In this document: positions 40,955-52,210 of the stretch, piece by piece
Position numbering within the stretch: the first letter of the stretch is position 1
Layout: each line of letters starts with the position of its first letter
NCBI RefSeq assembly: GCF_003255815.1
Contig: NC_037668.1
Location: 71,070,940 to 71,134,939 of the forward strand
Length of the DNA stretch: 64,000 nt
Origin: Theropithecus gelada
Lineage: Eukaryota > Chordata > Mammalia > Primates > Cercopithecidae
Reading direction: 5' to 3'
The notes under the pieces: model-generated
What the model was told of the DNA's origin: nothing
Seen by the model: only the letters and a program-made list of their open reading frames with translations
Databases searched by the model: none
Position numbers and translations under genes: made by a program

Positions 40955-41260
40955 CGGCCAGGCATGGTGGCTCATGCCTGTAATCCCAGCACTTTGGGAG
41001 GCTGAGGCAGGCGGATCACAAGGTCAGGAGATCGAGACCATCCTGGCTAACATGGTGAAACCCCGTCTCTACTAAAAATACACAAAATTAGCTGGGCATG
41101 GTGGCAGGTAGTCCACCTGTAGTCCCAGCTACTCAGGAGGCTGAGGCAGGAGAATGGCAGGAACTCGGGAGGCAGAGCTTGCAGTGAGCAGAGATCACGC
41201 CACTGCAGTCCAGCCTGGGTGACAGAGCGAGACTCTATCTCAGGGGAAAAAAAAAAAAGA
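40955..41260 (+). repeat. AluY-type, sense
   Basis: Flanked by 'aagaatattc' on both sides; it has a 10-bp duplication (gcaggtagtccacctgtagt) in the linker. Confidence 0.95.
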
Positions 41261-41612
41261 ATATTCACAAATAGTTTCCAAATTCTGGAGAAATTAGGCA
41301 GAGAGAGAAACATGTTTCAAATTGTGTTTATAGGAGTATACTCTACTCAATACACTTAAAGTATATTTCAAGGATATAAATAGCTCAAAAGAAAAAAATT
41401 CTCCAGACTCTGAAAAACAAAAAGAATCAGCAATATTTCAAACAACAAAAGCCATTAAAAAATTCAGTCCCTTATTAGTTCAGTCCATGCAATCAACACC
41501 TGCTCTGCTTTGTATTGGGATATGAGCACATCAGCCTTTCAATAAGTGCCCTGAAAGTTTTCTCTCTAATCCAATGGCACAATCTCCAAAGTTATCAGAA
41601 ACCTGCATTCAA
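41261..41612. other. Unassigned, ERV-like stretch
   Basis: AT-rich sequence between two Alus, with no recognised family; possibly part of the same retroelement as 40494-40950. Confidence 0.3.
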
Positions 41613-41861
41613 GAGTGCAGTGGGGTACCATCTTGGCTCACTGTAACCTCCACCTCCTGGTTTCAAGAGATTCTTGTGTCTCAGCCTCCCAAGTAGCTGG
41701 GAGGCATATGACACCACGCCCAGCTAATTTTTGTATTTTTAGTAGAGACAGGGTTTCGCCATGTTGTCCAGTGTGGTCCTGAACTCCTAGCCTCAAGTGA
41801 TCCTCCACTTCGGTCTCCCAAAGTGCTGAGATTATAGGCATGAGCCACCATGCCTGGTCCC
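41613..41861 (-). repeat. Truncated Alu, antisense
   Basis: It lacks the T-run end and starts at 'gagtgcagtggggtaccatc', ending 'gccaccatgcctggtcc'. Confidence 0.9.
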
Positions 41862-42365
41862 AATTTTCTATTAAAGAGCAGATCAATACTCCAAGAAAAC
41901 CCCGTTATTCCGACACATGGGCCCAGACACTGGCCTTGCATCACTGTCCTGAGGATTTGACTGGTATCAGTGCTCAAAATTTATCAGGTTGGTGCCTTCT
42001 TGAGGGTCAAGAATCAAAGCCCTGTAACTTAACAACACAAGCATTAGTTACTAGGATATTTATACTAAAGAAAGTCCTATCGTTTTCTCTAACATGTTAC
42101 AAATAAAAACACTGTGATTTAGTGTTTAGGAATAACTGCCTGCAGCATTTCAAACCAGTGTATTAAAATAGTTAGGTTGCTCATTGCATATGTCTAATTA
42201 CTAGTATTCTAGTGACAGAACTGTGACCCAAAGCATCAAAAATGTGATAAGCCCTATGCCAAACTTACCAAACTAAGACAACTTTTTCCTCCATCATCGA
42301 AATATGGTAAATGCAAGTATCAGTTTTGTAAATTCAATATGAGAAATAATCTTTCATTTAAATAC
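41862..42365. other. Intergenic, unassigned
   Basis: Possibly decayed repeat; nothing named. Confidence 0.3.
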
Positions 42366-43342
42366 TGAGAGGTGAAGCTGGCTGGGCTTCTGGATCGGGT
42401 GGGGATTCGGAGAACCTTTCTGTCTAGCTAAAGGATTGTAAACACACCAGTGAGTGCTCTGTGTCTAGCTAAAGGTTTGTAAACGCACCAATCAGCACTC
42501 TGTAAAAATGGCCCAATCAGTGCTCTGTAAAATGGACCAATCATCAGGACATGGGTGGGGCCAAATAAGGGAATAAACGCTGGCCATCCGCGCAGCCAGT
42601 GGCAACCTGCTTGGGTCCCCTTCCAGGCTGTGGGAGCTTTGTTCTTTCACTTTTCGCAATAAATCTTGCTGCTGCTCACTCTTTGGGTCCGCACTACCTT
42701 TAAGAGCTGTAGCACTCACTGCGAAGGTCTGTGGCTTCACTTCTGAAGTCAGCGAGACCATGAACCCACCGGGAGGAACAAACAACTCCATACACGCCAC
42801 CTTTAAGAGCTGTAACACTCACTGCAAAGGTCTGCAGCTTCACTCCTGAAGTCAGGCGAGACCACGAACCCACCAGAAGGAAGAAACTGTGGACACATCT
42901 GAACATCGGAAGGAACAAACTCTGGACACACCATCTTTAAGAACTGTAACGCGGCCGGGCGCGGTGGCTCAAGCCTGTAATCCCAGCACTTTGGGAGGCC
43001 GAGACGGGCGGATCACGAGGTCAGGAGATCGAGACCATCCTGGCTAACACGGTGAAACCCCGTCTCTACTAAAAATACAAAAAACTAGCCGGGCGAGGTG
43101 GCGGGCGCCTGTAGTCCCAGCTACTCCGGAGGCTGAGGCAGGAGAATGGCGCAAACCCGGGAGGCGGAGCTTGCAGTGAGCTGAGATCCGGCCACTGCAC
43201 TCCAGCCCGGGCTACAGAGCAAGACTCCGTCTCAAAAAAAAAAAAAAAAAAAAGAACTGTAACGCTCACTGCGAGGGTCCGCGGCTTCATTGTGAAGTCA
43301 GCGAGACCAAGAACCCACTGGAAGGAACCAATTCCGGACACA
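42366..43342 (+). mobile_element. Solo LTR12-type LTR (HERV9 family), sense, complete
   Basis: It begins TG (tgagaggtgaagctggctgg) and ends CA (attccggacaca). The 4 bp ATAC occur immediately before (42362-42365) and after (43343-43346), a correct ERV1-type target duplication. It contains repeated CCAAT boxes (gcaccaatcagcactctg, ggcccaatcagtgctctg), 'gggtggggccaaataaggga', a polyadenylation motif AATAAA at 42658-42663, and three related R/U5-side units ('gagctgtaacactcactgc'). No internal retroviral genes remain, so it is a solo LTR produced by recombination. LTRs of this family are known to act as promoters or enhancers in primates; activity here is not shown by the sequence. Confidence 0.88.
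42953..43251 (+). repeat. Monkey-type young AluY (AluYR-like), nested in the LTR12
   Basis: Near-consensus copy with 'ggctcaagcctgtaatccca', 'gccgagacgggcggatcacg', 'acaaaaaactagccgggcga' and 'gctgagatccggccactgca'. A 14-bp target duplication (aagaactgtaacgc) lies at 42939-42952 and 43252-43265. Confidence 0.96.
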
Positions 43343-44589
43343 ATACTATACAACAAAACAAGGACAAAGTAAGAACAAGTACAAAACAATTTCTTTTCAG
43401 CTATTTTAATAGCACATCATCACACTTCCAAGACTGGTTTCTAGACACAGTACTGACAACTGATTAGGTAACTTTTACTGCCAAAATCTTCAAACCAGTG
43501 CAACACTGCACATATTTTGTTTTCAAGTTATACACATGAAGGTCAATCAGTGATAAACTACTTCAGATTTTTAAAAATCACTAGAAAATATCACCTTTTT
43601 TATTACTTAATCCAAGTGAATGTCACTTTAAATTCATTTGAGAGAAATTCTAATCAATATAATTTCCTTAAGGACAAGGCTAATCTTTCCTGAACATTAA
43701 AACTTTGTATCCATATCACAGTTTTTCTTCATTAAAGGAACCGATCTGAAACCAACCCAAACTATTGATTCAGTTGACTCACCCTGGAAACAAACACCAC
43801 TTAAAACAGTTCCACTCTCATCCACTTCTCCAAACAACAAAATATATAATGTACTATTTCTGTTCAGAACTTAAAAAAATAAGTCTTTTTACAACATGAC
43901 TGGGTTTTCCATCCAGTCCCAGATTTTTTTCTTCTTGTTTTTTCTTTAAATAACCAGACATTTTACTCCAAGATAAAAAATTCACCACACAAGATCCTTT
44001 CTCATACAAAATTATTATCTTTTCTTTACAATCTTCTTTGCCAAAATTACATCTTCACATCCATGACTTTCTTCACACCTCTCTCCCTTACTTACTGGTT
44101 CCTTACTACTTTGTTTCATAATCATTTTCAAGTCCATAATTTGAATTAATTTTACTTTTAAATAACTTCTGAATTAGATATAATTATTCTTTTTCTCACT
44201 AATAGCACATTTGTGGCACATTTTATAGGCATAATTATATATTAACTCTAATTCTTATCCTTGGTAATCTTAAGTTTTAGTGAAACCCTAGGAAGCAATA
44301 AATCCTGAACTATCAGATGTGAGCATTTTATAGCTGAGAACAGTTTCACAGTTTCTAGAAACATATTTCCCCATATCATAACCCTTTCTTAACTGGAAAT
44401 GATGCAGATGTTAATGAGCATCAAAATAATTTTAAGATTTAAAATTACACAAAAAGTTTACCTAAAACATGCCATTTACATGTACTCAATTCTTTCATTT
44501 TTAACAGTTTATCTAGATTATTTCTGAAAACAGTTATTAGACACCATCATTTAAAGTTGGTTATTTCCTTGTTAACCAGTTTTTTTCTT

Positions 44590-44918
44590 TTTTCTTTTTC
44601 TTTTTTTTTTTTTTGTTTGTTTGTTTGTTTGTTTGTTTGAGACAGTGTCTCACCTTATCACCCAGGCTGGAGTGCAGTGGTGCAGTCTCAACTCACTGCA
44701 ACCTCTGCCTCCTGGGTTTAAGCAATTCTCCTGCCTCAGCTTCCCAAGTAGCTGGGATTACAGGTGTGCACCAGCGCACCCAGCTAATTTGTATTTTTAG
44801 TAGAGATGGGGTTTCACCACGTTGGCCAGGCTGGTCTCAAACTCCTGACCTCAAGTGATCTGCCTGCTTCGGCCTCCCAAAGTGCTGGGATTACAGGCAT
44901 AAGCCACCACACCCGGCC
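44590..44918 (-). repeat. Alu, antisense, with (GTTT)n tail
   Basis: It has a T-rich tail including six GTTT units (44615-44638), 'gagacagtgtctcaccttat', and ends 'ccaccacacccggcc'. Flanks match those of the Alu at 31434-31739. Confidence 0.94.
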
Positions 44919-45127
44919 TAACCAGTTTTTTCATAGCCAGTGAACTTCAGGTGCTCTCTTTAGAGCCTCCAAGTTAAGGGCCAAGCACGGTGACAAATAT
45001 AAAATCCAGACAGAAATGTATGCTGACAATTCTGAAGACATTTATATTTTCATTCTACCAATAATTTTAAAACCAGTTTGTTTAGTAAAGATTTACTTAA
45101 GTCATGTGAACTTGAAAACTGCTTCAA

Positions 45128-45431
45128 CCAGGTGCAGTGGCTCACGCCTGTAATCCCAGCACTTTGGGAGGCCGAGACAGGAGGATCACAAAGTCAGGAG
45201 ATCCAGACCATCCTGGCTAACATGGTGAAACCCCGTCTGTACTAAAAATACAAAAAATTAGCCAGGCGTGGTGGCGGGCGCCTGTAGTCCCAGCTACTCA
45301 GGAGGCTGAGGCAGGAGAATGGCGTGAACCCGGGAGGCGGAGCTTGCAGTGAGCCGAGATCACGTCACTGCACTCCAGCCTGGGCAACACAGTGAGACTC
45401 CATCTCAAAAAAGAAAAGAAAAGAAAAGAAA
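45128..45431 (+). repeat. AluY-type, sense
   Basis: 'gaaaactgctt' / 'gaaaattgctt' flank it. It interrupts ERV-like copy 2 at a site empty in copy 1 (cttgaaaattgcttggacat). Confidence 0.95.
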
Positions 45432-46663
45432 ATTGCTTAGACTTATTTACTTAATTTATGAGCACTCTTATAAGCCAACACAACATACAACAGCAAGTGT
45501 ACATACAAATAAACACATCTAGGTATGTAGACACATATACAAGTGAAAATCCAATAGCTTTTACCTTGAAACTTCACCCATGCCATAGCAATACAAACTC
45601 ACCAGCTTTACATGGTTACACTTTGTTTGCCCTGACAGGTAATCCAACAAAGGCTATGAGCCAAAATTTTGGGTAAAGCAGTTTTCATGGCAGTTTGATT
45701 TTTAAGGGCCAAACCTCCCCAGACTCCAAAGAACACTGGGGCTAAACAGCACCAAAGGAAAACATCGCATATTAACCAGGCCCGACTGTGCTTACAACAG
45801 CACCGCAAAAGCCTGGATACATGCAACTCCATCCCACTTTCCCATTCAACAGCCAACTCCAGATTCCAAACAAGATTGGGGCCAAACAGTATTGCAAAAG
45901 ATTATCAAATTGAATTCTAATTCCTCATGACTGTATCAAACACACACAATCACCAGAACACTATCCAACTACTGCAGCAACACACAAGCCCCTAGAGTGT
46001 CCAAACTGAAACAGTCAGGGTGCTTCCTCTCTCTTCTGTGTTTGGGCTTGATCAACCAGCAAATGGGAATTCCTTAAGGAATTTCCCAAATTGAGAGGAG
46101 CTGACGCCACCAAAAAAGATGCTCACTTGCTGGGACATAACACACAAGTACAAACAAGTCCCCAAGAGTGTCCGTACTGAAACAGTCGCAGCGCTTCCCT
46201 CTCAGTCAGTTGGGCTTGTTCCACCTACAAATGGAAATTCCTTTAAAAATTTCCCAAATTGGGAGGAGCAGATCCTGCTGTCTGGACCCACAAAGGACAC
46301 TCACCTATCTGGGTGCCTAGCTAGAGTCTGAGGCTCTATCTAATCAACTGTAGCTGCAGTGGTGGGTCACAAAACATAATCTGGTCGTTGGGATTCTTCC
46401 TTGCAGTGAGGATGGTCATGGTGAATGGGACCAATACTCCAAAAGATGTCTATCTCGGGGAACTATCACTCACTAAGAAGGGAGTGGGTGCCTGGAGACA
46501 CTGGAAGCCTGTAGGTGCTATGCCTTACACCCATTGTCCCCTGAGTCCGCCCTCAGGATGGCAAGAACAGTGCCTCTCCACTCACCACAGTATGTCCAGC
46601 ACCTGCACAACACCTGGGCCACAGGAAGGATATGATCAATGGATGCTGAATGGATTCATTCTT

Positions 46664-46957
46664 TTTTTTCTTTTTTTGAGACGGAGTCTTGCTCTGTTGC
46701 CCAGGCTGGAGTACAGTGGTGCAATCTCGGCTCACTGCAACCTCTATCTCCTGGGTTCAAGCAATTACCTGCCTCCGCCTCCCAAGTAGCTGGGACTACA
46801 GGCGCCCGCCACCACACCTAGCAAATTTTTTGCGTTTTTAGTAGAGACGGGGTTTCACCATGTTGCTCAGGCTGGTCTTGAACTCCTGACCTCAAGTTAT
46901 CTGCCCACCTCAGCCTCCCAAAGTGCTGGGTTATAGGTGCCAGCCACCGTGCCCAGA
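46664..46957 (-). repeat. Alu, antisense
   Basis: From 'cttttttttctttttttgag' to 'caccgtgcccagacg'. Confidence 0.93.
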
Positions 46958-46964
46958 CGAATTA

Positions 46965-47105
46965 CATTATTTAATCCCCCTACAACTATATAAAGTAAGT
47001 TATGTCATCTCCGTCTTACAAATGAATGAGACACATGGAGATTAAGCAGTTTTTCTCCGGTTACACAGCTAGAGCTGGGGCTTGAACCTTCAAGATCAAT
47101 CTAGC
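46965..47105 (-). repeat. MIR SINE, antisense
   Basis: 'cttacaaatgaatgagacac', 'ggttacacagctagagctgg' and 'ggcttgaacc' are the reversed MIR. Confidence 0.7.
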
Positions 47106-47127
47106 TGCAAACCCAGTGTTCTTTCCA

Positions 47128-47545
47128 CTATTCATTCATTCATTCAACAAATGTTTATTGAGCACCTACTCTATGCCAGTCCTGTTCCAGGAGGTAGGGA
47201 TAGGACAGTAAACAGACACAAATCCTTTCCTTCAGGAAGCTTACTATCTAGGAGACAAAACTCCCATTTAATAAGAAAGATATATAGCATGTCAGAGTGA
47301 TCATGCTAAGGAGGAACATAAGGAAATAAAAGACATAAGGACAGGGGATAGGAAGTACTGGGGAGGTTGCAATTTGAGACAAGGTGACCAAGAGGTCTCC
47401 CTGAGAAGATGCCATTTGAGAACATTCCTGAAGGAGGGAGGGAGGGAGTCATGTGGATCGGAAGCATTCCAGGCAGATGGAGCTGCTGGTGCAGAGGCTC
47501 TGGGGCAATAGGAATGAAGCCGGAGAGGGCCTTAAGGCGGCGGGA
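47128..47545 (-). repeat. L2 LINE 3' fragment, antisense
   Basis: 'aaatgtttattgagcaccta', 'ctctatgccagtcctgttcc', 'ccctgagaagatgccatttg' and 'ggaagcattccaggcagatg' are the reversed L2 3' end. Confidence 0.85.
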
Positions 47546-48466
47546 GGACTCTGCTCCTCTGAGGGAGGCGGGCCGCTGGAGGGACTCTGCACCTCCTAAC
47601 TGGATCACTGGGGCCACTGGGTTAAGAACAGCCTGTGGTGGGAACGTGGCAGAAGCTGGGAGACAGCCCCGCAGCCTCTGCGTTCTCCCCCAAGTACTCC
47701 CATTCGCCACCTTCTTGTGAATCTGCGGGTGGTTCGTCCGCACCTTCCGCTCTGTGCCCACGGCTGCCTCCTCCTGCTGACCTTCACCGTCACCAGTCTG
47801 AATTACCCCAACAACCTCTGTTTTGGGGACAGAGTTCAACAGCCCTGTGAGAAGCCTGCCTTTCCACTTGACTCCAAGTTACTTGATAAGACCCAGAACT
47901 AGAATAGAGCCTTGCCCAATCAATGTTTAAACCAACGAAGCTTTTAGGCTTTGTTTCTCCCATCCAAAAAGTTCCCTTCAAACCCCCAAGGGAAAGGGAA
48001 AAAGAAGGAAAATTTCATGGGTCTCCTGCTGCAGCTCTGCCTGGAACAGCTGGCCCATGGGTCTGGCTGGGACTGGACCCTCCTGGGGACCAGGGTGGGT
48101 AAATAAATGTCAGATGTGTACAAGAGGAATCTGCAGCCAGCAAGCCCTGTTGGGCCTCTGGCTCCCCTGCTCCTCTGAGTCAAGCCCCTTTATTATAAAG
48201 GGGATACCTTTATAATCCTTTGCAAAGTGACAGGATGAACACCTGCAATACCACACCACTGTTTCCCCACCCATTCTGCCCAACCATCCTCCTGATCCAG
48301 CCTGCCCTGACCTTTCTCTGAGGGGAAGGACATCTAGAGCCATGCCATCCAGTAAGGACACAGCCACATGACAGATGTGGTGCCTGGGCATTTGCAATGT
48401 GGCTGGGATAAATGAGATGCACTGTAAGTGTAAAATAATACCCACCAGATTTTCAAGACTTTTTTC
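47546..48466. other. Intergenic, unassigned
   Basis: The 177-codon minus-strand frame (47306-47839) overlaps the L2 fragment and has no family match. Nothing else seen. Confidence 0.4.
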
Positions 48467-48590
48467 ACGCCTGTAATCTCAGCACTTTGGGAAGCCGAGG
48501 CAGGAGGATCGCTTGAACCCAAGAGTTTGAGAACAGCCTGGACAACACAGCGAGACCCCCATCTCTATTTTTAAAAATAAAAATAAAATA
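48467..48590 (+). repeat. Free left Alu monomer (FLAM-type), sense
   Basis: About 120 bp: 'cacgcctgtaatctcagcac' to 'gagacccccatctctatttt' with an A/T-rich tail and no right monomer. Confidence 0.8.
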
Positions 48591-48762
48591 CCTTGTACAA
48601 AATAAAACTGTAAAATAGCTCATCAATAACATATATTAAAATGTGTTTTGCAATTAAAATATATTAATTTCAATGTATTAATTGTATGGGTTTCTTTTTC
48701 ATTTTTGAATGCAGCTATTAGAAATGTTCAAATTATATCTGTGGCTCACACTATATTTCTTT

Positions 48763-49060
48763 TTTCTCCCCCCACCCCACCGAGATGGAGTCTTGCTCTG
48801 TCACCCAGGTTGGAGTGCAGTGTCGCAATCTCACCCCACTGCAACCTCTGCCTCCTGGGTTCAAGCGATTCTCCTGCCTCAGCCTCCTGAGTAGCTGGGA
48901 CTACAGGCACCCACCACCATGCCTGGCTAATTTTTGTGTTTTTAGCAGAGACAGGGTTTCACCATGTTGGCCAGGCTGGTCTTGAACTCCTGAGCTCGTG
49001 ATCCACCCACCTCAGCCTACCAAAGTGCTGGGATTACAGGAGTGAGCCACCGTGCCCGGC
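48763..49060 (-). repeat. Alu, antisense
   Basis: The target duplication is 'ggctcacactatatttct' / 'ggctcaggctatatttct' around the element. The tail is C-substituted (ctccccccaccccaccgaga). Confidence 0.94.
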
Positions 49061-49544
49061 GGCTCAGGCTATATTTCTAGTGGACAGGGCTGTTCTAGAA
49101 TTATGACTGGCCTCCAGTCACCTCCACGGAACAAAGCAAAGAGATGGCAAAAGCGGGCTAAGTACAATTATTTTGTGAACTGATAATGACAAGACAAGTG
49201 TGATCTTGTTTTTCTTTTCTAGTTCACACACATGAGGAGGAGACAGCAAGAGACACCACAGGGGCTGGTCCAGGAGATGAGGGACAGCCTATACCAGCTC
49301 CAGCCAGCCTGCCTTTCACCAGTCCGGAGGGTGGTGTGTGTGTGTGTGGTGCCAGATTTGCCTATTAAAAGCTCCGACCGTGTCCCTGTTAAACTTCAGA
49401 ACCCTTCATGGGCCCCTTACACGGTCCAAGTGCCTCACTATGGGCCTTCAAGACCCTGAACCACCTGAGCCAAACTTGTCTTTCCAGCTTCATCTCACAT
49501 GCTTCCTGCTCAAAACCCCCACAGCTGTCAGTTCACGCTATCGT

Positions 49545-50065
49545 TTAGTCTGCTAATCAATTATTCAACAAATATGTGTTGATTATTTCCTACATACTAG
49601 CTACTGAGGTCATGATGATTAGTAAAAGACACACTGTCCCTGTACTTGCTGGGGACCACACATCTAGCAGAGGATGACAGGTAAATGCATAATAGGCAGT
49701 TAAGCACATTGCAGTAAGAGTAGTAGTTGGGGAAGCACAGGGACCATGGGTGCACGCAAGAGGCACCTAAACCAGCCTGCAAATCAGGGAGGGCTTCCTG
49801 GAGGAGGTGGCATCTCAGTTGAAGAATGCAAGTCGCTCAGACTGAGGCTGGGGAGTGGCAAATATCCCAGGCAAGAGAGAACTCTTGAGTTCAAAAACTG
49901 GAAGGGCAGAGAGGAGGGCAGGGTGCCAGTGGCAAATGACTGACCTGGTGCATGTGGCAGAGGCTTTATGAGCCTTGTGAAGGAGTGTGGCGTTTATTCT
50001 GAAGTGTTTATTCTGGGAGCTCCTGTCTCCCGCCTGAAAGGCCTTCACCCCTCCTCCCTGTTCAC
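49545..50065 (-). repeat. L2 LINE 3' fragment, antisense
   Basis: 'caacaaatatgtgttgatta', 'cctggaggaggtggcatctc' and 'aaatatcccaggcaagagag' fit the reversed L2. Confidence 0.7.
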
Positions 50066-50189
50066 TCAAATCCTGCTTCCCCAGTAGGATCCAGTCTGTG
50101 GGGCAAGCCAGGCGTTGGAGGGAGAATGAGCGAAGGGCTTTTGGAGGCTCCAGCCTAGGGCCAAGGAATGGAGGTACTGGGGCTGTGTT

Positions 50190-50560
50190 TGCGGTCTGCT
50201 GGTGTTGGAATTTGGGGCTAAAGCTGGGTTTGAGGTTGGCGTTGGGTTTGGGGGCTGGATTCAGGAACAGGAGTCGAGGTTCGGGCTGAGCATGAGGTTG
50301 GGATCTAGGACCTTAGTCTAGAATCTGAGTTGGAGTTAGGAGTTGGGAGCTGAGATTTCTAGCCAGACTTGAGGTTGGATTTGGAGTTGGAACTGGAATT
50401 GAATTTGGAAATGGGGCTGGGAGTTGGGGCTGAGATGTGCGGCAGGAGCTGGGACAGGGGTGGAAGCTGGGGGTTCTAGCTAGGGTTTGCAGCTGCAGCT
50501 GGAGTTAGGGGGTGGTTTTGAAGCTGGAGCTAAAGTTAAATCGGGTCGGAGCTGGGGAAT
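50190..50560 (+). repeat. Degenerate GT/GA-rich hexamer minisatellite
   Basis: About 370 bp of loosely repeated GGAGTTG / GGGGCTG / GGATTTG-type units (tggagttaggagttgggagc, gggctgggagttggggctga). The strand is G+T rich with very few C. It lies just before the presumed TMEM125 promoter. Confidence 0.75.
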
Positions 50561-50800
50561 GGGTTGGCGCCCGGACTCTGGGGCAGATACACAACATTCC
50601 TCCTGCGGCCCAGGTCGGCGAATTGTGTTCCCAGCCCTAACAGCAGCAGACAGAAGCCCCTCCCTTCCCAGGAATGCCTCTGCCCAGCAGAAGCAGCAGT
50701 GCCACGTCAGCCAATCGGCTCAGGCCCTGCCCTGGAAACGACACCTGTTCATCCTCCTCCCCACAGGCTCACCTGAGTGCAGGCTAGGCAGGTGAAGTGT
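50560..50800 (+). promoter_or_regulatory. TMEM125: Probable TMEM125 promoter / first non-coding exon
   Basis: The stretch is repeat-free and moderately GC-rich and lies about 2.5 kb before the coding exon, similar to the roughly 4-kb size I recall for the human gene. A donor-like site (ggctaggcag|gtgaagtg) occurs at 50790-50791. There is no clear TATA box. Placement is inferred from gene size and base composition, not from a recognised promoter motif. Confidence 0.3.
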
Positions 50801-52195
50801 CTCCCCGGAAACCGAGCTAGAGCGCCCCACCTGCTCAGCCCTGCCTTCTCGGATGGGATCCAGCACGCCCAGGCTTCTCGTGAGTTACCTATTGTCCCCC
50901 CACACCCCACCACCCCTACGTTCTCCCACTCGCTTTTCCCCTGAGAACCTCCACCCTGCCCCCAGCCTGGCCCCCGCTGTCTCAGCACACCTCTGCAAGC
51001 ACTTTCAGACCAGTGAAGTCACAGCCCAGGGGAATGCTGGGACAGACTCCATGGCCACGCCCACCTCCCCCACTTCCTTGGAGGCATTGGCACCAGCCCC
51101 TGCCCACCTGGGGGGTAGGGGTCAGCCTCTGCAGAGGAGTCTCCGGCAGGTCAGATACCTTGTCAGGATGTAACCTGTGTACGGCCACATAGTAATATTC
51201 CCAGAATGACCCAGGACCTACATCTTCTGCCCTGTCCTGCCTGCTTTGGAGGGGTAACATCATTTTCATGTATTCAAAAAGCACGCTTTGAGCATCTATG
51301 CAGGCTCTAGGCCCCGTTGGAATTCCGAAACGAAGATGTCAGGTGGCTCATCCCCACCCCTCAAGATAAATGTTATTGTCCTCACTTTTCAGATAAGGAG
51401 ACTGAGGCTGTAAGAGATGAACCACTCAGGCTTCCTGGCACCTCCCCTAGACCCCTCTCCTGGGCTCTGCAGGGCTCTGGACTGACGAACCCCCACCCAC
51501 ACGTAGCACAGGCATCAGCCTGCTTGCTTCTGTCTCTGTCTCCTGCTGCAGACTGGGGCTCCATGAGGGCAGGGACCTCATGTGCTTTATTTTTGCCCAG
51601 TGTGAGACATGCTGTCCTCTGGAAGACACGTTAAATCAGCAACCACTGTTAGGTGCCTGGCCATGCTCCTACCGGTGGGAAGGACTGGAGCTGGGGTTCA
51701 AATCCAGAGCCCTCTTTTTTCCTTTGCTCCACTTTAGAGAAATCGTGGAGGAGGATGGCATGAGGGAATGGCGAGTGTGGAGAAGAGCAAGGGGAGCAGA
51801 AAGACCAGTGAGGAGGTGGAGGCGGGAGCTGTGAATACAAGAGCAGGGAACTGGCTAAAGAAGTGTTTAGAGGTGGAGCCCTGGGGACAGGATGTGGATT
51901 AGATACTGCAGAGGGAGGAGGAGCTGGCCGAGAGGGCGGTGATGGCATGCCTGAAGTGAGGAACGCAGGAGGAGCAGGTTTGAGTAAGATAACGAGCTTA
52001 GGTTGGGACCTGTTGCATCACAGGGACATCAAAGTGACAAGTGACTCAGGAGGGAGATGTAGGTTGGAGAGAGGAATTTGGGAACCGGCAGCTTATAACA
52101 CCAAACTCATGGCTGTGGGATTGGATGGGATGTTAGGGGAGGGAGGGTGTTAGGGGCCTGGTCCTAACCCACAGAGGAGGAGGAGACACAGCCCT
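50800..52195. other. TMEM125 upstream / first intron, no clear element
   Basis: A MIR-like antisense patch (ttttcagataaggagactga) lies near 51385. No other named repeat is seen. Confidence 0.45.
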
Positions 52196-52210
52196 AAAAG
52201 AGAAGTATCG

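Larger units (their letters stand above)
43510..46314. mobile_element. ERV-like block, copy 2 (intergenic)
   Basis: It aligns with 28779-33007 in the same orientation, with two Alus inside (44590-44918, 45128-45431). It keeps about 270 bp around 44100-44370 that copy 1 lost. No open retroviral gene is visible. It lies directly after the LTR12 solo LTR, but the LTR's target duplication shows that the LTR is a separate insertion and not its end. Confidence 0.6.

Noticed and set aside
43343..46314. Reading the LTR12 and the following ERV-like block as one provirus
   Set aside because: ATAC lies on both sides of the LTR, which shows that it inserted on its own as a solo LTR; the block has its own partner copy elsewhere without LTR12.
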